Source: Mongoliibacter sp.
Lineage (GTDB): Bacteria; Bacteroidota; Bacteroidia; Cytophagales; Cyclobacteriaceae
NCBI RefSeq assembly: GCF_007692705.1
Contig: NZ_REBN01000157.1
Span: 1-53,331, forward strand
Length of the DNA: 53,331 nt
Reading direction: 5' to 3'
A program made the translations under genes and the position numbers. Below are positions 18,386-26,661 of this stretch, in pieces. The notes beneath the pieces are model-generated. The model was not told the DNA's origin and did no database searches. It was given only the letters and a program-made list of their open reading frames with translations. How positions within the stretch are numbered: the stretch's first letter is position 1; each line of letters begins with the position of its first letter.

Positions 18386-19882
18386 ATGAGAAAGATAACT
18401 TGGTTAGCAGGTTTATTTGCCTTAGTACTTACCTGGCAAGTCAATGCTCAAGATGCAACTGCTATCAAATATGCTTCAACAATTACGGCTGAAGATTTAG
18501 AAGAATACCTGACTTTTCTGGCGTCTGACGAAATGGAGGGTAGGGATACAGGTGAAAAAGGCCAAAAATTGGCTGCGGAATATTTGGCAAATTTTTATGA
18601 AGGACTGGGCCTTGTAGGCCCTGTCGATGGAAGCTATCTCCAGAAGTTCAATCTTTCTTCCGTTTCCTATCCCCAAGTAAGTCTCAATGTTGGAAAGCAG
18701 AAACTGATAAACAACGAAGACTTTATATTCATCGGAGATGCAGATATGTCCAAATCAAAAAAGACAGAATTGGTGTTTCTTGGTTTGGCCAATGAAGAAA
18801 ATATTGCAAAAGTAGACTTGAAGGATAAATTGGTCGGACTTTGGGCCATAGGCTCCCGAGCACAAACCGTAGTACCCGAAGTAATGGAGGCCGGTGCAGC
18901 TGGTATTATTATAGTGACTATGGAAGGACAGGCAAATTTTGACCGCATGGCAAATTGGTACAAGTCTTTGAGTGGTAGAGGCAGGCTAGGTTTTGAGCAA
19001 GACACAAAGCAGGAGCCGATATTTTTGGTAAGTTCTGACATGATGTCAAAACTGTTTGATACTCCGGTGGAAATTCTAAAGGAAGCAGCTAAAAATAATC
19101 CAGAATCCATCAAGTCTCAGAAGGTCAATTATCAGGTGAAGAAAAACAATAAACTGGTTCCTACTGAGAACGTACTTGCATTCCTTGAAGGAACTGATAA
19201 AAAGGAAGAAGTTCTTGTTATTTCTTCTCACTATGACCACACAGGGATAGACAGCCAAGGCAGAGTCAACAACGGTGCTGATGATGATGGTTCAGGTACT
19301 GTGGCAGTGATGGAGATCGCTCAGGCTTTTGCAAAAGCTGCTCAAGATGGCCATAGGCCTAAAAGAAGCGTACTTTTCCTTAATGTTACAGGGGAGGAAA
19401 AAGGCTTGTTGGGTTCTGAGTATTATTCCGACAACCCGATTTTTCCATTGGAAAATACAGTCAATAACCTCAACATTGACATGGTTGGTAGGATTGATTA
19501 TGAATACCAAGACGCTGAGGACCAAGATTATATTTATGTGATCGGCTCGGAAATGCTTTCTTCCCACTTAAAAATAATCAATGAGTATAATAACATAACC
19601 TACACAAATCTGAAATTGGATTACAGGTATGATGCAGAAGATGATCCAAACAGGTTCTATTACAGATCAGACCATTACAATTTTGCCAAGCATAATATTC
19701 CGGTAATCTTTTTCTTTAATGGGGTTCATGATGATTACCATCAGCACACAGATACTGTAGATAAGATTGAGTTTCCTCTGATGACCAAAAGAACCAAGTT
19801 GATTTTCCATACCGCTTGGGACTTGGCAAATAGGGAAAACAGAACTCCTGTAGATGGAAGTAATACCAGAGGGGAAAGGTAA
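18386..19882 (+). CDS. Secreted M28-family zinc aminopeptidase
   Basis: The 498-aa precursor has a signal peptide (about residues 1-21, VNAQ), a PA-like insert (about 120-235) and an M28 catalytic domain. Likely two-zinc ligands and catalytic residues are H282/D284 (SHYDH), D299 (NGADDDGSG), E337/E338 (TGEEKG), D365 (NIDMVG) and H452 (DYHQHTDT). It should release N-terminal amino acids in the periplasm or outside. It is monocistronic, with its own promoter element and a strong downstream terminator shared with the convergent barrel gene. The last codons run into a purine-rich tract. Confidence 0.92.
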   Translation: MRKITWLAGLFALVLTWQVNAQDATAIKYASTITAEDLEEYLTFLASDEMEGRDTGEKGQKLAAEYLANFYEGLGLVGPVDGSYLQKFNLSSVSYPQVSLNVGKQKLINNEDFIFIGDADMSKSKKTELVFLGLANEENIAKVDLKDKLVGLWAIGSRAQTVVPEVMEAGAAGIIIVTMEGQANFDRMANWYKSLSGRGRLGFEQDTKQEPIFLVSSDMMSKLFDTPVEILKEAAKNNPESIKSQKVNYQVKKNNKLVPTENVLAFLEGTDKKEEVLVISSHYDHTGIDSQGRVNNGADDDGSGTVAVMEIAQAFAKAAQDGHRPKRSVLFLNVTGEEKGLLGSEYYSDNPIFPLENTVNNLNIDMVGRIDYEYQDAEDQDYIYVIGSEMLSSHLKIINEYNNITYTNLKLDYRYDAEDDPNRFYYRSDHYNFAKHNIPVIFFFNGVHDDYHQHTDTVDKIEFPLMTKRTKLIFHTAWDLANRENRTPVDGSNTRGER

Positions 19883-19944
19883 GAGAAGCGCGAGATTAGA
19901 GGCGAGAAGCGGGAGGCAAGAACCAAGAGAGAAGACGAGAGGCT
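19883..19944. repeat. Purine-rich degenerate repeat tract (GAGAAGCG-like)
   Basis: Directly after the M28 stop codon about 60 bp consist almost only of A and G on the plus strand, built from imperfect copies of GAGAAGC/GAGGC (GAGAAGCG, GGCGAGAAGC, GGGAGGCAAG, GAGAGAAG). It looks like a decayed minisatellite rather than a coding or structured element. Confidence 0.6.
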
Positions 19945-20010
19945 AGATTGACTCTCAAGCAGTGTATTTATAAGCATTTAGCTTCATAAAACTTAAAGAT
20001 TGATTTTATG

Positions 20011-20048
20011 AAAACCCTGCCAGATGATTCATCTAGCAGGGTTTTTTT
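20011..20048. terminator. Bidirectional intrinsic terminator
   Basis: AAAACCCTGC (20011-20020) pairs perfectly with GCAGGGTTTT (20036-20045), with a nested AGATG/CATCT hairpin inside, and seven Ts follow on the plus strand. On the minus strand the stem also leads into a T-rich run. It serves the M28 gene and probably the convergent barrel gene that ends at 20115. Confidence 0.88.
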
Positions 20049-20114
20049 GCTTGGGTTAAAAAATAATCTCAAAAGAAATAGATTTAAAATTTGCGATTTG
20101 CGACAAGTGACAGT

Positions 20115-20795
20115 TTAAAACATAAACTTCAAAGCAAGGCTTGGAGCCAAAAGTTGGAAGGCAGCATTACGTGTGTTGAGGGTAACATTTCCTTGATTAT
20201 CGTAGCTAGCATCACGACTGGTAAGAAAATCCATCGAACCTGTTTGCACATAATTGACCCTTAATTCAAGGAATAAATCTCCTTCTTTTTCCAATGGCAC
20301 CATTATACCTGCACCTATCTGAAAAATGTGCGACCAATCATAAACTTCTGTACCAGCAGCTATGGGTTCCGTCAGCCTGTTTTCTCTAACCTTTGAGCGA
20401 GTATAGGTGTGGATAGCCCCTATTTGACCCTCTACGAAAGGCCTGATTCCTATATTCAAATCCGGCATTATCCGCAATAGGCCGGAAAGATGAGCTGCAT
20501 TGTTGTTTCTCCGTATCCTAAATGTTTGCTCAGTACCGTTAAGCACATTATTGTTCCTGTGCATGGCAGTACCATAGAGCATGTATCCTATTTCTCCTCC
20601 CACATAGACAGGAGTATTTGAGAGCTGATGGAAAAATCCCAAGTTGATGGATGGAAACCATTGGTTGCCAACTTCTGACCTGAAGTCAGCTACAGGTAGG
20701 CCGGAATTTAACCTTAGCCCAGCCATTGTTTCCTGGGCCTGTGTGGACAAAGAAAACAGATAAAAAACCAGAAGAAAAGATAGCTTTGTTTTCAT
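20115..20795 (-). CDS. Outer-membrane beta-barrel protein (OmpW/porin-like family)
   Basis: The 226-aa precursor has a signal peptide ending near TQAQ (residue 20) and then alternating hydrophobic/polar strands with many glycines and aromatics. The last residues (LAPSLALKFMF) end in phenylalanine, as usual for Omp85-assembled barrels. It is probably an 8-stranded barrel at the outer membrane of unknown ligand. It is convergent with the M28 peptidase gene, and a strong terminator lies between them. Confidence 0.75.
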   Translation of the reverse strand: MKTKLSFLLVFYLFSLSTQAQETMAGLRLNSGLPVADFRSEVGNQWFPSINLGFFHQLSNTPVYVGGEIGYMLYGTAMHRNNNVLNGTEQTFRIRRNNNAAHLSGLLRIMPDLNIGIRPFVEGQIGAIHTYTRSKVRENRLTEPIAAGTEVYDWSHIFQIGAGIMVPLEKEGDLFLELRVNYVQTGSMDFLTSRDASYDNQGNVTLNTRNAAFQLLAPSLALKFMF

Positions 20796-21017
20796 AATGC
20801 CTAGTTTACAAAAGATAGTTATGGTTTTTGAAACGAAATATTAAATCATGGGTTGGTTTTTGATTGGTGGATTTGTTTCGAAGGGTCAAAAAAAGACTAT
20901 TTAAGATTTTTTTTGGCTATGTTGAATCTCCTAGCGTATACAATTTTAAAATTCTTTAGCAGGTTTTTTCCTTTGGGATAAAAATGGTAAATTCATTGAA
21001 ACTCAAATGACAGAACT

Positions 21018-21599
21018 ATGAAACTTCAAATTACTGCCTTCTTATTTTTGATCTGCACGCAACTTTTTGCACAGCAAATACCCTCTAAGGATATTCAGAT
21101 TAAAACGGCGCTTATGGCAGCTCCGGATGAATTAAAGGAGGGAGCTGTGGTGTATGGATACAATGAAAAAGGGGATTTTGAAGTCCTTAGAAAAGGAAGT
21201 AATGACCTGATTTGCCTGGCAGATGATCCAAATAGTCCAGGTTTTAATGCTTCTTGTTATCACAAGGGTTTGGATGAGTTTATGGAAAGAGGGCGTCAGT
21301 TACGAAAAGAAGGAAAAAATGCCAAGGAGATTTTTGATATTCGAGAAGAAGAAGTTAAGTCTGGAAAACTCAAGATTAAAGATGGAGCCACGCTATTTGT
21401 GTTGACCGCTGATGATGAAGATTATGATAGACAAAAAGGGGAGGTCAGTAATTCCTACTTAAGGTATGTTGTCTATATCCCATGGGCTACTGCAGAAAGT
21501 ACTGGGCTTCCACTCCGTCCATCTGGACCAGCCATGCCATGGATCATGGATCCAGGCACTCACAGAGCGCATATAATGATTAATCCGCCGAGAGATTAG
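21018..21599 (+). CDS. Secreted protein of unknown function
   Basis: I do not recognise a named family. The 193-aa precursor has a clear signal peptide (about residues 1-18, cut near LFAQ). The mature part starts with an ALMAAPDELKEGA segment, has two cysteines (C66, C80) that could form a disulfide with nearby H82, and ends with a PAMPWIMDPGTHRAHIM segment carrying H182 and H185. The well-spaced polar residues look like a folded soluble domain that might bind a metal or small ligand. It is flanked by about 220 bp of gene-free DNA on each side and seems to be transcribed alone. Confidence 0.7.
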   Translation: MKLQITAFLFLICTQLFAQQIPSKDIQIKTALMAAPDELKEGAVVYGYNEKGDFEVLRKGSNDLICLADDPNSPGFNASCYHKGLDEFMERGRQLRKEGKNAKEIFDIREEEVKSGKLKIKDGATLFVLTADDEDYDRQKGEVSNSYLRYVVYIPWATAESTGLPLRPSGPAMPWIMDPGTHRAHIMINPPRD

Positions 21600-21818
21600 G
21601 AAGAGAGTTTCCCACCTGACCGGTCATCCATGCGGAAAAGGGGAAAGCTGAGATTTTTTTTTCTATAGATAACAGCATTGAGTTCAGTTATCAGGGATAT
21701 CATGACAAGCATTGTGGGAGTTGAAATAAATCATGGATCAAGTGTCCATAAATGCCTAAAGTTCTATCGAAAATATCAGGATAGTCTTTACAACACCCTC
21801 CTTTGGTTCCTAAGAAGG

Positions 21819-23219
21819 TTATAAAAACTGATCCAAGGTTGCTCTGATATTTCCTGAGGGTCTTTCTGCAGAAGGATCTATAATCTTTCCTTCTTTATCC
21901 AAAATGATAAATCTTGGTATTGAGGAAACAAAAAAATGTTGGGTAATAGCTGATTTCCAGCCATTCTCAGCAAGCCATTGCAAACCTCCCATTTTTTTAA
22001 GATCCACCATTTTTTCCCAGGCTTCTTTGTCTTCATCAATTGATATGGTCAGGAACGAAACCGGTTTGTCTTTGTACTCTTCCTTTAATCTATCCCAATG
22101 GGGGTGCTCTGCTATGCAAGGTTTACACCAGGTAGCCCAGATGTCAATATAAACCAATGTTCCTCTTAAATCACTGATGTTGATATGCTTACCTGAAACA
22201 TCCAAAAATGAAAAATCAGGGACTTCTTTACCGGGCATGACCGGTGCCCATTTGTCCATTGCCTTTTTCATTTCCGCTTCCAGTTTAGGGCTTTGGTTTT
22301 CAGCCATAAATTTGTCAATGGATGGTTTTACATGAACTGGGCCTCTGTATCCTAGACTTGATTTGACATGTTTAAAGTGAAAATGATCTTTGACAGATTG
22401 ATTTTTCAACAAGTCTTCCATGGCCAAATATGTAGCCTTTTCAGAACTGTCAGGATCTGATTTGAGGGTGGGATCCGCATTGAGAATTTCCTTTTTTTTC
22501 TTATCTATTATTACTTCTAAGATGCCCGTGTAAGATCTGGATTTCAAATAATCACTTCTCCCTAAATCGACCTTAGAAAGCTTGTTATTTGAAGCTTCTG
22601 CCGGAAAATCCACATCTTCTGACTGGATATTGTTGGTATATGCATAGTAGTTCGGATAATACAGATCAAGTAGAAGAGGTTCGTATTCAAAATAAGCTAT
22701 TTCTACTTTCAGAAATTCAGGATTGAGATCATTATCAGATGTTAATTTTTCGAATCTATTTTTCTGTTCAACAAAGAAAGCATCCTTTTTTTCAAAATAA
22801 GCCTCTTTACCCAAGCTCATCAAATCCATCATATTGCTTTCATAATAGAAATTTGACTTGTCAAAAAGATAGGTGTTCTCAACCACATGGTTTCCTTCCA
22901 GTTTGAAAGAATTGTTAAAGTCATCAGCATTGCCGCTTACATATACACTGTCCCCAGGAATCAGAAACAAAGAAAAACTCTGTTTACCGGATCTGAAAAA
23001 ATAGGTTTCCGGATCTTCTGAATTGAATTGTATGGAAAAAACCCCATTTTCGTCCAATGGATAGGAGGAAATATCGTCATTGATAAAGACTTCAATTATC
23101 TTTTCTTCAGAGTTTGCCAGTTGTCCTGAAACAGTAATTTCAGACTTGAGAGATTCTTTTTGGTTACAGCCAAAAACCAAAATCAATAAAGCTAAAAACA
23201 GGTATGATGAATTATTCAT
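21819..23219 (-). CDS. TlpA-like thiol-disulfide oxidoreductase lipoprotein
   Basis: The 466-aa precursor has a lipoprotein signal with lipobox VFGC (C18), a DUF4369-like beta-rich N-terminal region, a helical middle part and a C-terminal thioredoxin domain. The active site is WCKPC at 364-368 and the cis-proline is in SSIPRF (P435). Proteins of this plan in Bacteroidota are anchored in the cell envelope and are thought to reduce or isomerise disulfides, for example in cytochrome c maturation. No ccm genes are adjacent. It lies 97 bp from the DEAD-box gene on the same strand. Confidence 0.88.
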   Translation of the reverse strand: MNNSSYLFLALLILVFGCNQKESLKSEITVSGQLANSEEKIIEVFINDDISSYPLDENGVFSIQFNSEDPETYFFRSGKQSFSLFLIPGDSVYVSGNADDFNNSFKLEGNHVVENTYLFDKSNFYYESNMMDLMSLGKEAYFEKKDAFFVEQKNRFEKLTSDNDLNPEFLKVEIAYFEYEPLLLDLYYPNYYAYTNNIQSEDVDFPAEASNNKLSKVDLGRSDYLKSRSYTGILEVIIDKKKKEILNADPTLKSDPDSSEKATYLAMEDLLKNQSVKDHFHFKHVKSSLGYRGPVHVKPSIDKFMAENQSPKLEAEMKKAMDKWAPVMPGKEVPDFSFLDVSGKHINISDLRGTLVYIDIWATWCKPCIAEHPHWDRLKEEYKDKPVSFLTISIDEDKEAWEKMVDLKKMGGLQWLAENGWKSAITQHFFVSSIPRFIILDKEGKIIDPSAERPSGNIRATLDQFL

Positions 23220-23316
23220 GGGGTCAGGATAAAAGGTAATGATTTGTTTGCCCGAAAAATTTAGGAGAAAAAGGGCTCAAATCATAATTCCTTAATAATC
23301 TTTAACACACAATTTA

Positions 23317-24678
23317 TCACCCTTTTTTCTTCCATTTGCCCTGAGTTTTCATTTGGTTCCTATTCCTTTTGGCCTTTGAGTTTTTATTCCCTCTTTTTTT
23401 CTCTTTGACAAGTGGGTTTGGCTTCGGTCTTGCCTTCTTTTCATGAAATCCACCTTTGAAATCCGGGTTCTCTTTGCGTTTTTGATTATCTATCTCCCTG
23501 GCATAAGCCTGACTTTCTTCAAAAGGTGTTTTTGCAATTACAACTTCTGAAGGGATCTGCACTTCAGGGACCTGCATCCTAATGATTTCTTCAATTCTCT
23601 CAAAATGGTAGGTTTCGGCGGGATTGACAAAAGTAATGGCTATACCATCGTTTTCTGCCCTTCCGGTTCTACCTATTCTATGAACATAATCCTCATAAAT
23701 CAAAGGAACATCAAAATTGATCACGTGGCTGACCATGCTGATATCTAACCCTCTTGAGGCCACGTCAGTAGCCACCAGAATCCTTACTTCTCCCGATTTG
23801 AAATTCTCCATGGAGTTTATTCGGGTATTTTGGCCTTTATTGGCATGAATTACCCTTATCTCACCAAGTTTTTTCCTTTCTAAGTAGCTGTAGACGGATT
23901 CTGCATTCTTCCTGGATTTAGTAAAAACTATAATCCTATTTAAGGATTCATTTTCTAATAATGACTCTAGGAGGTTGATTTTGGTCTTGATGTTTGGAAC
24001 AGCGTATTTGACCTGATGGATAGTTTCTGCTGTGGTTGCTTGTGGATCTATTTCTATCCGCTCAGGGAATTCGAGAAATTCCTGTGAAAACTTGTCAACT
24101 TTAGCTCCGAATGTCGCTGAAAAGAGAAGGTTTTGCCTCTTGCTGGGGATAATTTCCAAAATTGACCTGATCTGAGGCATAAAACCCATATCAAGCATTT
24201 TGTCGGCTTCATCCAGTACCATGGTTTTGATTTCCTTGGTGAAGATTTCTCCTTTTTTATAAAGGTCCAAGAATCTGCCTGGGGTGGAAATAATGATGTC
24301 TACACCCTTCTTGATATTTTCTATCTGTGTTTTAGGTCCCAAACCACCATAAAGGCATACATACCTTAGGTCAGTGTGTTTTCCGAAGGAAACAACAGCT
24401 TCTTCTATCTGCATAACCAACTCCCTTGTTGGAGCAAGTATGATTGCTCTAGGGTGCATTCCCTGGGCATATTTGGTTTTCATCAATATGGGTAAAACAT
24501 ATGCGGCTGTTTTTCCAGTGCCTGTTTGAGCTATACCCAAAACATCATGCCCAGCCAATGCCAGAGGGATTGCTTTTTCCTGAATCGGGGTAGGTTTGGT
24601 GTACCCTGCATCAGTGACAGCCTCCAAAAGTTGTTTGTTTAATTTAAAATTTTCAAAAGTTTGGATAGCTTCAGACAT
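23317..24678 (-). CDS. DEAD-box ATP-dependent RNA helicase (RhlE/CsdA-like)
   Basis: The 453-aa protein shows all helicase motifs: the Q motif near 25-35, AQTGTGKT at 50-57, PTREL at 83-87, DEAD at 156-159, a SAT motif and HRIGRTGRA in the second RecA domain. A highly basic C-terminal tail of about 50 residues rich in lysine, arginine and asparagine probably adds non-specific RNA binding. Such enzymes unwind RNA in ribosome assembly, decay and cold adaptation; which role applies here cannot be told. It is probably a single-gene unit. Confidence 0.95.
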   Translation of the reverse strand: MSEAIQTFENFKLNKQLLEAVTDAGYTKPTPIQEKAIPLALAGHDVLGIAQTGTGKTAAYVLPILMKTKYAQGMHPRAIILAPTRELVMQIEEAVVSFGKHTDLRYVCLYGGLGPKTQIENIKKGVDIIISTPGRFLDLYKKGEIFTKEIKTMVLDEADKMLDMGFMPQIRSILEIIPSKRQNLLFSATFGAKVDKFSQEFLEFPERIEIDPQATTAETIHQVKYAVPNIKTKINLLESLLENESLNRIIVFTKSRKNAESVYSYLERKKLGEIRVIHANKGQNTRINSMENFKSGEVRILVATDVASRGLDISMVSHVINFDVPLIYEDYVHRIGRTGRAENDGIAITFVNPAETYHFERIEEIIRMQVPEVQIPSEVVIAKTPFEESQAYAREIDNQKRKENPDFKGGFHEKKARPKPNPLVKEKKRGNKNSKAKRNRNQMKTQGKWKKKG

Positions 24679-24810
24679 GTTTTGTTAATTTTGAGAAAAC
24701 CCTTAAAGGAAATCAATGAAACCTCAGTGGGTGTAAAAGGATTGTTTTTGACCTATATCCTTATTTAAAGACCATTCAGTGTATTATAGACCATTCAAAA
24801 AAACAATTTT

Positions 24811-26157
24811 ATGAAGAGTATATTGATTACCGGTGCAAATATAGTAAATGAAGGCAAGATAACCCGCTCCGATATTTTGATCAAAGAAGGAATCATTTTT
24901 AATGTAGGAAAGAACCTTTCTGAATTTGAGGCAGATATGACTATAGATGCCAAGGGAAAGCATATTTTTCCAGGAGTTATTGATGATCAGGTTCATTTTC
25001 GAGAGCCAGGTCTCACTCACAAAGCAGATATTTATACAGAAAGCAAAGCTGCTGTGGCGGGAGGAGTTACTTCTTACATGGAAATGCCTAATACGGACCC
25101 TCAGGCAGTTACAATTGAACTTCTTGAAGAAAAGTACAGTTTGGCCGCGGAAAAATCACTTGCCAATTATTCTTTCTTCTTTGGGGCTACAAATGACAAT
25201 ATTGAAGAAATTCTCAAAGTAGATCCGGAAAATGTCTGCGGGATTAAGGTCTTTCAAGGTTCTTCTACCGGTAATATGCTGGTCGATAACCAAGAAAGTC
25301 TTGAGAAGATTTTCAGAGAATGTAAATTGTTGATCGCTACCCACAGCGAGAATGACGATATTATAAAAGAAAATCTCGCAAAATATAAAGAGGAATACGG
25401 GGATGATATTCCGATGAAATATCATCCAAAGATCAGATCTGAAGAGGCCTGCTTTGATGCTTCCAAAAAAGTAGTGGATATGGCCAGAAAGTATGGGACC
25501 AAGCTCCATGTGCTCCATATCAGTACAGCAAAAGAAGTTATGCTCTTTGACAATAGACAGCCTTTGGAAGAAAAAAGGATTACCGCGGAGGCATGCATAC
25601 ATCATCTCTGGTTTTCAGAAGAAGATTATGAGGAGAAAGGGACACTCATCAAATGGAATCCAGCTGTCAAAACAGCGCAGGATCGTGAAGGTATCATGGA
25701 AGGGGTACTCAATGGCAATATAGATGTGATCGCTACAGACCACGCTCCTCATACTTTGAAAGAAAAGGATAATCCCTACACTTCTGCTCCTTCTGGAGGA
25801 CCGCTGATTCAGCATAGTTTGGTTGCTATGCTGGACCTTTACCATCAAGGTAAAATAAGGTTGGATCAAGTAGCTGAGAAAATGTGTCATAATCCTTCTA
25901 TCCTTTTTGAGGTAGAAAAAAGAGGGTACATCAGGCCTGGCTATCATGCAGATTTAGCAATTGTTGACCTCAATGATCCATGGACCGTAAGCAAGGAGAA
26001 CATCCTGGCTAAATGTGGCTGGTCCCCGTTTGAAGGTCACGAATTTAAATCTAAAGTAACCCATACTATTATTTCCGGTCATTTGGTGTACGATAACGGC
26101 ACGTTTAATGAAGAGAAAAAAGGAGAACGATTAAAATTTTCCAGAAAAATAGAGTAA
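24811..26157 (+). CDS. pyrC: Dihydroorotase (class I, Bacteroidota-type)
   Basis: This 448-aa amidohydrolase cyclises carbamoyl-aspartate to dihydroorotate in pyrimidine synthesis. Metal and catalytic positions are visible: DDQVH at 58-62, FREPG after it, the carbamylated lysine K146 (GIKVFQG), H178 (ATHSE), H236 (LHIST) and D310 (ATDHAPH). The usual first ligand motif HxH reads Q60-V-H62, so one metal histidine is replaced by glutamine. The protein otherwise looks intact and full length. It starts 132 bp after the divergent DEAD-box gene and is followed by the tRNA-His unit. Confidence 0.88.
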   Translation: MKSILITGANIVNEGKITRSDILIKEGIIFNVGKNLSEFEADMTIDAKGKHIFPGVIDDQVHFREPGLTHKADIYTESKAAVAGGVTSYMEMPNTDPQAVTIELLEEKYSLAAEKSLANYSFFFGATNDNIEEILKVDPENVCGIKVFQGSSTGNMLVDNQESLEKIFRECKLLIATHSENDDIIKENLAKYKEEYGDDIPMKYHPKIRSEEACFDASKKVVDMARKYGTKLHVLHISTAKEVMLFDNRQPLEEKRITAEACIHHLWFSEEDYEEKGTLIKWNPAVKTAQDREGIMEGVLNGNIDVIATDHAPHTLKEKDNPYTSAPSGGPLIQHSLVAMLDLYHQGKIRLDQVAEKMCHNPSILFEVEKRGYIRPGYHADLAIVDLNDPWTVSKENILAKCGWSPFEGHEFKSKVTHTIISGHLVYDNGTFNEEKKGERLKFSRKIE

Positions 26158-26162
26158 GTATA

Positions 26163-26194
26163 TTTGTGTAGTAAAAATCGGAATATTACATTTG
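26163..26194 (+). promoter_or_regulatory. Promoter of tRNA-His (TTTG-N20-TACATTTG)
   Basis: TTTG at 26163-26166 and TACATTTG at 26187-26194 are separated by 20 nt, a full match to the Bacteroidota primary sigma consensus. Transcription should start near 26200, about 33 nt before the mature tRNA. It begins just after the dihydroorotase stop codon. Confidence 0.8.
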
Positions 26195-26233
26195 CACTCC
26201 ATTCAGATAAAGATCTGATAATGGATCAAAAAT

Positions 26234-26308
26234 GGTGATTGTAGCTCAGCTGGTTAGAGCGCTGGTTTGTGGATCCAGAGGTCGCCGGTTCGAACCCGGT
26301 CTTTCACC
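26234..26308 (+). tRNA. tRNA-His (GTG anticodon)
   Basis: The cloverleaf has a D arm GCTC/GAGC, an anticodon loop TTGTGGA with anticodon GTG, a T arm GCCGG-TTCGAAC-CCGGT, and the histidine hallmark of an encoded extra G-1 (26234) opposite C73 (26308). The genome does not encode a complete CCA after C73. The acceptor stem GTGATTG/CTTTCAC has two adjacent U-U mismatches (5:68, 6:67) and the anticodon stem ends in a U31-U39 mismatch. It has its own promoter and terminator. Confidence 0.93.
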
Positions 26309-26311
26309 CAC

Positions 26312-26337
26312 AGCCCCTCCTTCAAGAGGGGCTTTTT
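26312..26337 (+). terminator. Intrinsic terminator of the tRNA-His gene
   Basis: AGCCCCTC (26312-26319) pairs perfectly with GAGGGGCT (26326-26333) around a 6-nt loop and is followed by TTTTT. It starts 4 nt after the mature tRNA end. Confidence 0.9.
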
Positions 26338-26405
26338 ACTTTATTTCATTTTTGATGAACTCAAATGGCATAAATTTTGTCTAATTCAAAAAAAATATAA
26401 GGGGT

Positions 26406-26549
26406 ATGTTCACATTATTTAAGCCTTCGCCAAGGTTTCCTCAAATCAAAAGAATAGATATTAAAGCAGTTCATTTATATTTGACAAAGTTCGAAGAGTC
26501 CATTAAGAACTTTGAGGAAATGCAAAAAGAAAGAATAGCATCGCATTAA
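26406..26549 (+). CDS. Small ORF, 47 residues, unknown function
   Basis: ATG at 26406 opens 47 codons ending in TAA at 26547-26549. The product is basic and probably mostly helical (starts MFTLFKPSPRFPQIKRIDIK, ends KERIASH), with no signal peptide or membrane segment. Support for a real gene comes from context: it is isolated from tRNA-His by a strong terminator, an AAGGGG purine run lies just before the start, and a hairpin with a GAAA loop and a T-rich tail begins 12 nt after the stop. I recognise no family. Chance cannot be excluded. Confidence 0.45.
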   Translation: MFTLFKPSPRFPQIKRIDIKAVHLYLTKFEESIKNFEEMQKERIASH

Positions 26550-26561
26550 GTGCGAAAAACC

Positions 26562-26591
26562 AAAGGTTATAGAAATATAACCTTTATTTTT
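26562..26591 (+). terminator. Terminator-like hairpin with GAAA tetraloop
   Basis: AAAGGTTATA (26562-26571) pairs perfectly with TATAACCTTT (26576-26585) around a GAAA loop, and ATTTTT follows. The stem is AT-rich but long. It would end transcription of the 47-codon ORF before the glycogen genes. Confidence 0.65.
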
Positions 26592-26661
26592 AGCTAGTAT
26601 AATTTTTCTTTCAAGCTCAAAAGGGTATTTTTATGGAAATCATAAAATAACTTTTACCTGC

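Noticed and set aside
21702-21824. 40-codon plus-strand ORF downstream of the secreted orphan gene
   Set aside because: It overlaps the end of the TlpA-like gene, has no promoter or terminator, and the opposite strand is also open here, so chance is the best explanation.
26234-26400. tRNA-His 3' end as an integration (att) site for a mobile island
   Set aside because: I saw no direct repeat of the tRNA 3' end elsewhere in the window and no integrase, and the downstream genes are ordinary glycogen genes.
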